Assembly (NCBI RefSeq): GCF_052324685.1
Contig: NC_135225.1
Coordinates: 3,802,201-3,866,200 of the forward strand
DNA: 64,000 nt
Reading direction: 5' to 3'
Source of the DNA: Brachyhypopomus gauderio
Taxonomy: Eukaryota > Chordata > Actinopteri > Gymnotiformes > Hypopomidae
Part shown: piece by piece, positions 16,780-27,419 of the stretch
Layout: every line of letters begins with the position of its first letter
Position numbering within the stretch: the stretch's first letter is position 1
The notes under the pieces: model-generated
The model's database searches: none
Told to the model about the DNA's origin: nothing
What the model saw: only the letters and a program-made list of their open reading frames with translations
Position numbers and translations under genes: made by a program

Positions 16780-17300
16780 TTGAAGACACGTGCCCAGGTT
16801 TCCAAGTGTGGTATTTAACAAGATGATGGCCTGTCCCACCTGCTGTCCTGGGTATAGGTACAGATTCAAGAGTGGAACTAATTCAGCCACCTCCTGTACA
16901 TGGATGACATCAAGCTGTATACCAAGACGGAAATGAATTTTGACTCACTAATTCAACCTGATCAGGATCTACAACAAGGACAGCATGGAACATCTTTCGG
17001 GCTGGAGAACTATGGCCGAGTAATGAGGGCAAGGGACCTAAGGCTCCACAAAGCTGTATAACAGATCTGGAGAACAGGTCAAAGGTTCCTAGGGATTCTC
17101 CAACCACATGGGACCCATGAGGTTAGAGCCAGCTTGGACAGAACATACAAGTCCCACCATAATGTAAGGCAGGTCCCGAAGAGGCCGTTGAATAGGAACA
17201 ATATGTTTAAAAGTATAAACACATTTGTCCTGCCAGTCTTAAGGATACTAAACAGGCACAGTAAGCTGGCTATAAAAGTTAAGCTGCCCACATGACAGTT
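16780..17300 (+). mobile_element. Non-LTR retrotransposon RT fragment (YMDD)
   Basis: Translation gives LLYMDDIKLYTKTEMNFDSL at about 16891 (YMDD box at 16897-16908), followed by FGLENYG. In other frames RFLGILQPHG, KRPLNRNNMFKSINTFVLPV follow, matching the palm and thumb of an R2/NeSL-type LINE (family consensus YKYLGI...AINTYALPVIRY). Frameshifts separate the blocks, so it is a fossil. Confidence 0.65.
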
Positions 17301-17989
17301 TAACACTAATGTTGTTCCACTGGAGTGACTTCAGCAGATCCTACGAACGACAACTTCAATCAGTTTAGGACTCTGAGGAGCAGCAAAATGCATCCCGAAA
17401 CTCCCAAGCATAAGGTTAAAGTATAAAAGAAAAGATATGAACACACACACTGTATACAAGTATAAGACTGTAAGACTATATATACAGTTTCTGTGTTTCT
17501 CTGGAAAAGACCTCTGACAGACCTCTGTACAAAATATCTATGGATATTTCTCTGTTTCTTTGTAAGGCTTGTGTACGTCACCACAATTTTTGCTACCTCT
17601 GGATCATTTACTGCAGTCCATGGCAGTTATCCTCTGGAATCATATATATATATTCCTATAGCAATTCAAAGATGTGCAGAATGTACCTGAGAAGTATAAC
17701 CTGAAACCTGAAACCTTGTAGCCTGCCAAGCAAACATTCACAGCTCTATTTGCCCACCTGAAGAGGTATTTGCCCACGAGATGAAGAAGCCAGGAGAATC
17801 AACAGGATGTTCTCCCACGAGCCATCCAAAGTGTCCTTGCAGTGGTGGAGTAACAGCGTGAGAACATTCCCACCACAGCTGGAGCCTGGGCAAAAGGGGA
17901 AACGCATGAGAGAAGGATGGATCACACAACAACGTTCAGTGGTCATTGAAACCTACTGGCTGAATAAGCTAACTGCAAACAACGGGTCT

Positions 17990-18545
17990 TTCCCTAAACC
18001 TAGTGAGATGTCTAAGTAGGCATCATTTAAGTAGGCAGCATTATAACTGACATCTGTCATCATAAGACAGACTATTAAGATGCTCTAGTTAGAGAGCAAT
18101 TTCATCACATCTAGTTCTCGCCCAATGTAAGTTTATTTATCTCAGTTTCTAGCGTCGCCTCAGCGTTTCAGCACAATTGATTCTCCTTACAATTACATTT
18201 ACATTTAGGGCATTTAGCAGACGCGTTTATCCAAAGCGACTTACAAAGTGCTTTGTATCTGTTCACAGAGCTCATCCTACTGTAGATATCAGCACAGACA
18301 GAATTCAAGGTATCCTTGAACCAGACTACTACTAAACTACAGGAATCAATGTCATAGTACATGGTAACGGGCTCACTTAAACAGGTGTTAAACCTTTACC
18401 AAGAAGAGCAAATAAATGCAAAAAAACACAGAACCCATTTTTATCGCAATTTCATTTCTTGTGTTAGCTACTTCTTGTGCTAAGAAGTGAATTAGCTAGC
18501 TGCCTATCCACAAAAGTAGCTTGAGGCTTCAAACTCTGCTAGCAT
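17990..18545 (+). repeat. Dispersed repeat D, copy 1, with nested insertion
   Basis: 17990-18185 and 18462-18545 match 40690-40983 in the same orientation. Shared blocks include GTCTAAGTAGGCATCATTTA, GCTCTAGTTAGAGAGCAATT and TCTAGCGTCGCCTCAGCGTT. About 280 bp in the middle, containing the repeat at 18193-18361, is absent from the second copy, so the insertion is younger than repeat D. The class is unknown. Confidence 0.7.
18193..18361 (+). repeat. Teleost interspersed repeat (GCAGACGC family), copy 2
   Basis: Same family and orientation as 3627-3795: CATTTAGGGCATTTAGCAGA core through ACTACTACTAAACTACAGG. It is nested within repeat D. Confidence 0.75.
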
Positions 18546-19129
18546 AAATGTTAATCCCTCTGTGTACAAAACTGTATAAAATTTAGTTTGGTCACAAACT
18601 AACCATATTAAGAAACATTTTTAAAAATGCTTATTGAATATTCTAGAAACAGCAAAGAGAATTAGAATAATGTCATTTGTAAAAGTTAGTGGCTGAGGAA
18701 CCATTCAATGCTGATTTAAAATTTTGCCAGTTTAAGGTTTCTCAGTATGCAGCATATTTAAGGGGTCTAAGAATTAGGACAGTATGGCGTAAAACACTGT
18801 ATGTAAACAGATCACTAGGATTTGGGACAGACCCAATGTGTGCCTGGCAGCACAGAGTAACCCAGAACTTCAGAATGGTTATCTGAAGGCCAGACAGCAC
18901 CTGGAAAAGACAGAAAGGGCTGATGGCTGATTGGCTGACGACCTTTGATCTGAGCCATGTGTCTTCTCAGTCAAGATGCTATTCCACGTTGTGCAGAACC
19001 CCCCAAAAGACACTGGCAAGAACCCCAGAGAAGCCAAGGACCATCTACTGGTCCACTCTATTATAGCCATCACTCAGACTGTATGACCAAACAGACCTGC
19101 AGTGCACTGCTACGCACCACACAAAGATC

Positions 19130-19470
19130 CTGGAATGACTGACGCTATGTAGCATTAGCAGGACTCTTAAGCGCCTTCATCCAGAACTCAAAGTGGGGCT
19201 GTGGAAAACGACCCTGGAGGCCAACGTCAGGCCAATAGCACGAGATGCCATAAGCGCAGGATTTACCAAGGAGATAAACTGTCCCCGCTGCTTCTTTACA
19301 TAAGCCCGAACCCCCTCGGTGAAATCATTCCCAAGAGTGGCTACAGATTCTGGCTATGGGATGGAGAAAAGCCATCAGTCACTCCCTCTACATTGACCCA
19401 CTAATCCATCTCATGAGGGTACATGCGACATCTGAATGTCATTCAGACTGGAGAAGTGTGGTGAAAGGTA
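19130..19470 (+). mobile_element. Second fragment of the YMDD-type LINE
   Basis: Encodes RRIYQGDKLSPLLLYISPNP and IIPKSGYRFW, matching the RT block just upstream of YMDD in the same LINE group (YQGDALSPLLF...KSGYGY), then DPLIHLMR further on. It overlaps in content with the 16.9 kb fragment but lies downstream of it, so these are two separate decayed copies. Confidence 0.6.
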
Positions 19471-19599
19471 GCTGGAATTGATGCAGTCATACTACACAGC
19501 AAAAGTTACGGGCATTATCCTAGAAATAAAAGCTAACAATACAGAAAAGAAGCTTTTTAAAGTATCCTGAGCTAATCTCCTATGCACGAGACAAAAACA

Positions 19600-20114
19600 T
19601 CAAAGACGTGCTTGTCAGGTGTGTGATAAATGACCGTTCAGAAAATAGTTGTGTTACTGTAGCCTGCAAACATTTTAGATATGCTATGTGTAAATTCATT
19701 AACACGGTCGCTACAATAACTGACACAAAAGGATCAGTTGTCACCCCCCATTCATCCTCTTACACTACTGCAGGAGTTGTCTACTGTTGTCTACTGTATT
19801 ACTTGTAAGAGATGTAATCAGATTTATATTGGAGAAACCAAGGGAAGAATTGCTGATCGGTTTGTTGAACAACTTCAGACCATCAGAATGAAAGATTTGT
19901 CATTTCCAGTGTGAAGACATTTTAATACTTATGGACATTGCATTAGTGACAAATCTGTTTGCATTGCCAGTTGTTGCTATGGCAGCAATGAAATTAGAAA
20001 AAAGAAATGATGAACACTCTTGGAACTATAGAGCATCTAGGAATGAATGTTTTAAACATCTACACATATACATATATATATATATACAGTGTGTTTATAC
20101 ATATATATCTGTGT

Positions 20115-20157
<43 letters not shown>

Positions 20158-20350
20158 CACGTGTGTGTGTTTAAACTGAGGTATGTTGAATCCAGCATCT
20201 CAGTTATGATCTATTAGCACATTAACTCTACTGATATAGGCAGTATTCAGTGTTATTGCATTCAGTGACAAGCATTATTTTATTATCCTAACTATCTTTA
20301 AATTATAACTGCTGAAGACCCAACGTAGCGGGTGAGCTTCAATTATAATG
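19600..20350 (+). mobile_element. Penelope-like element fossil (GIY-YIG region), copy 1
   Basis: Broken frames encode SSSYTTAGVVYC, RCNQIYIGETKGRIADRFVE, RHFNTYGHCISDKSVCIASC: the GIY-YIG endonuclease signature (here VYC...IYIGET...R..DRF...H) found at the C-terminus of Penelope-like retroelements. The copy at 45744-46014 has the same layout. Frameshifts and stops mark it as dead. The 3' side runs into (AT)n then (TG)n at 20072-20170, followed by CTGAAGACCCAACGTAGCGG. Confidence 0.65.
20072..20170 (+). repeat. (AT)n/(TG)n compound microsatellite
   Basis: Short AT runs pass into about 25 TG units, at the 3' side of the Penelope-like fossil. Confidence 0.9.
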
Positions 20351-20369
20351 GCATAATCAATAATCGATG

Positions 20370-21430
20370 CTTTGGTGAAGGCTACACACACCACTGAACA
20401 GGGAAAATGTGTGCTAACCGCCCGCCCTTACTTTCACAAAGCAAGGACATTTAGCTGCTCTTATAATGCATATTTATTAAAAAACTGCATTAGACCGAGA
20501 CCTGTTCAGTGCTTCACAGGGCAGCGTCCATTTACGATGCTTCGGGCTCTCTTTAAGAGCATCATCTCTAATGAGATATAAAGGACCGTGCCATTCTCCG
20601 GACTCGAGCTTTACTTCACCTGTACGCTTCATCTCAATTACCACTGGAGCACAGAAGAAACCCATCCCTGAATAGACGGAAGAGTCTTTAATGGCATTCC
20701 CCTTTCAGTTTAGCCTCTCCACCACTGCTTTGATACTTAGTGAGGGTAAGGGGTTGGATTATGTAACTCTTTCAGCTTGAAGCAAGGTGGTGCTGCTCAG
20801 GTCACGTTTGGGGCCTGATACCTTTGGTTTCTCCTTCCATTCGCTTCATCTTCATCATCACTTTTGCTGCTAATATGAAAATCCTGTTACATAATAATTA
20901 AAGCATATACAGCGGTCGTACTAATGAAGGAGCCATGCTGCGGGGTAATCGGAGATGATAAATGCCGTTGATGAATCAAGCATGACAGTGGCATTTCCAT
21001 ACACAGCCTCTGTATTCAGGAGGGAGTCTGAATTGCTCAGTCTGAGGATCATTCTAAATACAACCGTGCTGATATTTTGACAGCATCAACCAAATATTCA
21101 TGCAGATTAGTGCACCTAGACCTACCCAGGTGGGCCACTTCTGTCTACAAGATTGCTTTTGTAGAGGCTCACAAAGGTCTAGTTTGAGGCAGCTTGCTTG
21201 CCAAAAAGAAGTGAAACAATTAAAATGTCTTTTTCTATTTTGTGAATATGCCATCATTTGAAGGAAAAAAAAATCATCACGTGCGTTGAAAAGGCTGATG
21301 TGGCGTGTGTAAAACGGCGGCTTGTGCGCTAGTTCCCTTAACGACTCGTTTCAGTCTTCTTGATCAAGCTCTGCACAACGTGGTAGGGGGTAACACAGCC
21401 AATCTACCGTACGCTGGGCGCTAAGCAGGA
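20370..21430 (+). other. Non-repetitive intron segment, possible conserved noncoding DNA
   Basis: No gene or transposon is seen. The 20880-21000 stretch is balanced in base composition, with homeodomain-like TAATTA/TAATGA cores. It is a reasonable candidate for a conserved enhancer; sequence alone cannot show this. Confidence 0.3.
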
Positions 21431-21539
21431 ATGTCTGCCTGCCTTCAAAAAACCCTCTTTTGGACTAGTGGTAGCTGTTCTTACCATTTCTACATAGTTG
21501 GAATATGTAGACAAAACGATACATATAGTATATATATGA

Positions 21540-21733
21540 TATATATATTAGTGCTGTCAATTCCAGGTGCCGCGATTAAAAGTCCTCACCAGGATTTTGC
21601 TCAAGCTTGCTAGATTTTCTAATTAGCAATCCAGGTAAAATTAGTGGAATCAACACAATCCAGGAAGCCTGAGCAAAATCCTGGTGAGGACTTTTAATCG
21701 CGGCACCTGGAATTGACAGCACTAATATATATA
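21540..21733. mobile_element. MITE with perfect 64-bp inverted repeats
   Basis: 21540-21603 and 21670-21733 are exact reverse complements, with a 66-bp spacer. The arms contain TAGTGCTGTCAATTCCAGGT and end in TA-rich flanks, consistent with insertion at a TA target. The lack of any arm mismatch suggests recent origin or arm homogenisation. Confidence 0.85.
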
Positions 21734-22379
21734 CATGATATATAGGAACTGGATATATTGTGCATGTTTTTGCAGTCATAGTAAATTAGTACTATTTTGT
21801 AACAAGCAGCATTCTTCAGTTTTCTTGTTAGCATACAAACTTAATTCCAGTTAATTAAACAAGACCTTATTAATTAAAGCACTTGACAATGACTTGGAAG
21901 CTGTTCATTTTGTGTTGAGATCAATATACCACTGATTTAAAAGTATTTGAAAGGATGGAGCAAAGGCCTGTTTTAAAAATACATGGAGTGGAAGACATAG
22001 GCGTATACTTAACTTCTACAATTAGTAGTACAGCACAATTCTATCACTATCACTGTGCTTCAGTTTTTATTGAAAGCCCAAGGAGTCTACAGTGTCTGTG
22101 CGTAAGACTTTGTCGTGTAATGATTCACGTTTGAGCTACAGGAGATGCGTGCGTCCATGTTTACACTGGAGTGAAGCACAAAAAGGCTGAAGGCAAATTA
22201 AATTATTCAGACTTCACATTTGTGTCCTGCTTCTGATAAAATACAGCAGATGATGGAGAGGAATGAATAGTGGACTAGAAACCATTTGGATATGTTTGAC
22301 CATTTCCAGCTCAAGCCTTAATGGAAGGGAAATAATGTCAAAAGCTTTCCTGTTCCTCCACAGGCCGCGCTCTCAGTAA

Positions 22380-22586
<207 letters not shown>

Positions 22587-23420
22587 GGGAGCCAGCGCTC
22601 ACCGCAGCGCCTGGCCATCACCTGGACGGCTGTCGGTCAGGATGGCTCCGCCCAACCGGGCCCTGCGACCGCCCAGCACCGCAGCTCCGAGCCTGGTGTG
22701 GGCTTCGGGCACTCCAGCATGATATGGGGCTCACGTCTATCATGAGCTGGTTGTGACAGCTAGTGACTATATGACCTCAGACTGTCAAATAGCATGTAGC
22801 ACAGGCAGTTATTTAGCCTTGGGATGGAGGCCAGGGTGCATAACGCTACATTCCTCATGCTGTGTCATGAAAAGTGCCATGTTTATGATAGTGGTAGATA
22901 CATGGGTCTTAGTTCAAGGGGCATGGGGATAGATAGCTATATTACTACATGAAATTTCTATTTGAGATTTATAACCAGTAATAAATGATATTTATTTATG
23001 TATGTATTGCTAAACTCTACAAAGCCAAGAGGTAAATATCCGGTTTACAGTTAAATATTTTTAATAGTAACTGTATTTTGATATGCGGTCTTGAATCTTA
23101 CAGGGTCAGACTCTTTAGAATGTGTGAAGAGTAAAGTAGCTGTCACTGTGGATGAAGGCAGTGTGCTGTCAGACATCAGGAAGACAGGCTGGACTCAGTC
23201 ACTCAGTGTCAGACACACTTCAGTATGTTTCATGGCTCAGTTGATGTGTGGACGATTTAGGCAAATCCGAGGCGAAAAAGCAGCTTGCAGCTTACAGATG
23301 TTTGTATCTTAGTTTTTTTTTTTTTTTTTTTGTGCTCTAAACTCAAGTGAATTTTAAAAAGAACTGTTACTGTATTCGTGTTTACATGTTTCAAATAAAA
23401 CAAGTTACACCGCACCATAA
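22587..23420 (+). other. vwc2: vwc2 3' UTR with two polyadenylation signals
   Basis: Two AATAAA hexamers follow the stop: 22980-22985 and 23394-23399. The second is followed by a GT-rich stretch (GTTGTTTGTG near 23434) and is the more likely main site. The actual cleavage position is not visible. Confidence 0.55.
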
Positions 23421-23487
23421 TGCTTTAGACACTGTTGTTTGTGACACTGATTAAGATTAGGAAGTCTTTAGTGTTATCATACTGGCG

Positions 23488-23637
23488 CATGGACGTAATT
23501 TTGTAATAAAAAGTGAGGGGGACATGGATTCGTCGCTATTTAAATATTTGGTTTTAACCATAAAAACTGGGGGGGGGACCAAAACCGGCTTTTGAAAAAG
23601 TGGGGGGGACATGTTCCCCCCCCAAATTACGTCCATG
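23488..23637. mobile_element. 150-bp MITE with 8-bp TSD
   Basis: Terminal inverted repeats CATGGACGTAATTTTG and CATGGACGTAATTTGG. Perfect 8-bp target duplication TACTGGCG at 23480-23487 and 23638-23645. An 8-bp duplication points to hAT or P type. It lies about 90 bp past the vwc2 poly(A) signal. Confidence 0.88.
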
Positions 23638-23645
23638 TACTGGCG

Positions 23646-24300
23646 TATACAATGGATGTCAGATTAACTAAGGATACTCTGTTTTTGCCATTTTTAAAGA
23701 GCCATGCTCAAAATGTCAAGCTAAACCTTGGTAAAAATAAATAAATAAATAAAATCAGGTTCCATCTCATCTGCTTGTTCAAAGTGCTGAGTGACAAACT
23801 GCAGAGGGATATCACTGTCTCTGTAGAACTGTCTTATCAGTCTTTAAATGATTGCATCAGAAATTCAAAGATGACATAAAAGACCCCAAATGTCAGAGTA
23901 GCTTTCACACATCCATAGCCTCATTATGACCTTGTGCAAAGTCATTGATCTGTTTTAAAGGATGACAGCCCAGACTTTTTGACAAAAACATTAAGAATTT
24001 AGTTAAAAGGAGGATTCAAATATATTTAATATTGGGCACCTTTCAATATTAAGACAAGTTGTACAACATTCCTCATCAGCAGGTGTTGGGGTGTTGAAAG
24101 ATTATGAACTGGATTCATCATTGGAGTAATTAAAAGCTACTCTATGATACTATCATACTCTATGTCTCTCTTACATACCTCCTAACTAACTTACATACTA
24201 CTAACAGTTCTGATACTATAAAACTCTTAATTCACAGTTGAAATAATCATACTAAAAGTTTATATGCACAAATAAAGAATTTTATTTGCCAGTCACATAT
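23646..24300 (+). other. Intergenic, nothing recognised
   Basis: AT-rich DNA with short TAAA repeats near 23738. No gene, RNA or transposon end was seen. Confidence 0.5.
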
Positions 24301-24635
24301 TCTAGTGTTTAAATCCTTGTCCATTATTCTTTTTTTTTTATATAAGATTCAACATTGTCATTACACATGTAGAGAGAGGTACAAGGCAACAAATTGTAGT
24401 TCAGATCTAATCATAAGTGAAATAAGCAGAATGTTTGTAATGTACAGAATCTACATTAAGAAGTATGTACAGAATACAGGAAGAGAATGTACTAAATATA
24501 TGTACAGATATATAAATGAATGTACTATAAACATGATATACAGATGGGTGTGCTATAAACAGAATACACAGATAGTAATATAACATAATATACAAATTGC
24601 AAAGGATATCCTGGGTGAATGGATATGTACATCTA

Positions 24636-26169
24636 ATGGCGCATTTCCACTAGGGCCTGCTTGACGCGGTACAGTTCGATACAGATCGATTCGCAACGGA
24701 ACGGTACGGTCGCGTTGTGTTTCCATTACAATGGTGGACCACCACAATGTGGATGGAATCGCTGTTGGCGCGCGGGTTGTAGTGTCGTGACATCATTTGT
24801 ATGCGACCACAACACCGGTCAATGCCCCTTAACACATACCATTATTGTATCTTATTTATCTTTATCTTCATTATTGTATGTGGTTGCTCTAATTATTGAT
24901 AATAATTTGGTATTACTCAAACAGGCTGAACACACCCTGCATAAAAAGCATCAGTCATACAATCAAATGAAATCAAACTTTATTATGAAATATAGATATT
25001 TAAAGTACAACATATGTAAATAATATAGTTATAGTTAAAAAAAGTGCAAAAAGCAAATTACCTAAAAATAACGTATAGCTTTATATGAAATAAATATTTA
25101 TAGTACTACAAGCAACATTTTGTGTGCTTTTACTGGCGTCTGTCTCGCATGGTGTTCACAAGTTCGCCAAGCACCCCGAGGAAAGCCCGGTTGAAGGAAA
25201 TATTTTCCGCCAACTCCGCTCGCCTTGTCAGTGGAAGGGGAATCTTGAACGTAAAAAATAACAAATATTAAACACAAGTATTCCCGTGAAAGCAACAACA
25301 ATATAGCGTAACTGCACAAAATGTGTAGCACGTCATCGCTGCGCATGCTTTGTTTATGGCTACAGCTAACTAGCAAGGCTAAGAGCTAGCTATTGTACAG
25401 TAGTGACTGTGGTGGTAACATTAACTACAAACACAGCTCTAAATTCCTGCGTTTACAATAGATGCGTTCATATTACATCTTTTACGAGCCTAGTAGTAAA
25501 ACTGTGAAATCACAATACACTCACCATTCTCCGTGGCCTCCAGCACCAACATTGCCGTGTCTGTCCAGCACGTTTTCTCTTCCGTTACTGGCTGGTCGGT
25601 GACCGTATATGGCATCCATTTGCTGGAACCATTTCCAGTCTTTGCGGTTTGCTCCGCTGCGTCCGTTATGGTCCTTCATCGCCCGGTAATCGCTTTTAAG
25701 CTTTTTTAGCTTGGACCGACCGGCACTGCTGAATGGACCGCTGGTAGCCATGAGTGGCCATTAGCGCGGAAACCTCGCTAAAAACCTTTACATTTCTAGT
25801 GGCCCCGTCCAGTTCGCCCTGGATTTTTTGATCGCTGATTATTAACAGAAAGGTTTGTACCTCGACGTTTGACCAGGGAACAGACTTCGCTCCTTGGGTT
25901 TTAAAAATGGCTGAGGAGTCCATAGCATAGCGGAGGAGTCGCTCTCCTGACGCAACCTGTGACGACACTCCCTGGCCAATCAGTGTCATGCTGTTCCTCC
26001 ACGTCACAGAACTGTACCGCTTCGGAACGGTTAGAACCTCGAGCGAGTCTGTACGAAATTAGTACCTGAAGGGGCCGGCTAACTGGGACCTGGTACTGAT
26101 GGAAACACTCACAAACCGTCGCGAATCGAACCATACCGCGCCAAGTAGGCCCTAGTGGAAATGCGCCAT
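24636..26169 (-). mobile_element. Harbinger-like element carrying a Myb/SANT gene only
   Basis: Terminal inverted repeats of about 42 bp start ATGGCGCATTTCCACTAGGG at both ends, with about four mismatches. Flanking bases are TA on both sides (24634-24635, 26170-26171); a 3-bp TAA duplication is also possible if the ends are set one base differently. That is compatible with PIF/Harbinger insertion. The only coding content is the Myb/SANT protein at 25130-25923; no DDE transposase is present. It sits inside an older LINE remnant. Confidence 0.7.
25130..25923 (-). pseudogene. Myb/SANT-like DNA-binding protein of Harbinger type, frameshifted
   Basis: Exon 1 (25923-25525, ATG at 25923) encodes the trihelix/SANT signature: VPWSNVEVQTFLLIISDQKI, GELDGATRNVKVF, then KLKKLKSDYRAMKDHNGRSG and WKWFQQMDAIYGHRPASNGR. 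This is the DNA-binding accessory protein of fish Harbinger transposons. A one-base shift near 25728 breaks QQCR from KLKKLK. A GACAGACA tandem duplication shifts the frame again after VLD. A strong donor (GAATG|GTGAGT) ends exon 1. A possible exon 2 (25243-25130) encodes RAELAENISFNRAFLGVLGE and stops at TAA. Two frameshifts make it a probable pseudogene, though recent. Confidence 0.7.
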
Positions 26170-26399
26170 TAAATGTATATACAGAACTCATTATTATGAA
26201 ACCATAATATACAATAGGTATGTACAATGACTATGCAGAAAATTACACTGCAGTGTTTAACTAGGAGAGAGAAGTGGGTGGATCACCGAGGGAGTTCAGT
26301 AAGGAGACAGCTTGGGGCAAGAAGATGTTCCTCAATCTGCTTGCCTTGGTCCTGGGGCTCCTGCAAGAGGCCAAAGTCTATGGGTTGTGTGGGAAAGGT

Positions 26400-26637
26400 T
26401 GGTCAGGGTGGGAGGAGCATGTCATGGTGGGAGGAGTCTGTCAGGGTGGGAGGAGTCTGTAATGGGTGAGAGGAGTCCGTCAGGGTGGGAGGAGTCAGTC
26501 TGGGTGGGTGGAGTCTGTAATGGGTGAGAGGAGTCCGTCAGGATGGGACGAGTCAGTCTGGGTGGGTGGAGTCTGAAATGGGGGGAGAGGAGTCCATCAG
26601 GGTGGGAGGAGTCAGTCTGGGTGGGTGGAGTCCAATA
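26400..26637 (+). repeat. G-rich minisatellite, about 58-bp higher-order unit
   Basis: Three near-copies of a roughly 58-bp unit (starting AATGGGTGAGAGGAGTCCGT) at about 26460, 26519 and 26577. Each is built from 18-20 bp GGGTGGGAGGAGTC subunits, and shorter versions extend to 26400. It lies within the LINE remnant. Confidence 0.85.
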
Positions 26638-27419
26638 CATACAGCATTTCCTCTGGACATCCTCAATAGTTGGAAGTGAAGATGCGTCCTCTGAGCTCCT
26701 ATTGCTGCAATATGCAATCTGATATGGGTCCAGTGTGTGTGGGAGGCAGTTCTTCAGATGTGCCAGCACCGGTCCCTCGAAGCTCTTCATGACAATCGGT
26801 ATGAGTGCTGCAGGATGGCACTCACTCATGTGTGCCGGGCTGGAGTGTTTCGGCACTGTTATGATAGATGTGGCTTTAAAGCGTTTCGCCTGGGCAAGGG
26901 ACAAGCTGAAAATTCCAGCTAGCTGCTCCACACATGCTATCAGAACACGCCCGGGGGGTTCTGCCAAGGCCCGCGGACCTGCGCACGTTGATCCGGCTCA
27001 GTGCAGTGTAGACGTACAGAATGTGAGGGGCTGGTGAACTGCAGAGGGGCTGGTGCTGGTAACCATTTCCCTGTAGTCTCCATCGAAGCGGGCATAAAAA
27101 TCGTTGACCTCATTCAGGAAGGAGACCTCCGTAGTGACCAGGGTGGAACTGTTGGTCTTGTGTTCATCGATGGTCTGGATGCCCTACCACATGCGTCGGG
27201 GATCACAGCTACAGAAGTGTGTTGCAGCAAACATGCTGGTGGGATTTTGGGAGCGCTGTGCTTCAGCTGGAGTGATTAAAATCATCAGCAACTGTGAAAG
27301 CAGCATTCGGCTTAGCAGCCTGTTGTTTGCTAATAGGTGTATAAAGATCCTTTATAGCAAGGTTAGCATTAGCATCCGGGGAGATATAGACTGAGGTTAC
27401 AGTGGGAGGTGAACTCCCC

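Larger units (their letters stand above)
24301..27410 (-). mobile_element. LINE remnant interrupted by a Harbinger-like element and a minisatellite
   Basis: Minus-strand pieces in order: FLNEVNDFYARFDGDYREM (near 27110), GRVLIACVEQLAGIFSLSLA and HLKNCLPHTLDPYQIAYCSN (26640-26945), the start of a CR1/L2-type reverse transcriptase. A minisatellite (26400-26637) occupies the place of the RT core. The tail at 26174-26400 contains GAACATCTTCTTGCCCCAAG, typical of LINE C-termini. The 3' tail continues at 24301-24635 beyond the Harbinger-like insertion. Stops and frameshifts show decay. Confidence 0.6.

Noticed and set aside
27001-27394. Plus-strand open frames of about 95 codons
   Set aside because: Antisense shadows of the minus-strand LINE remnant, which gives recognisable FLNEVNDFYARF on the other strand.
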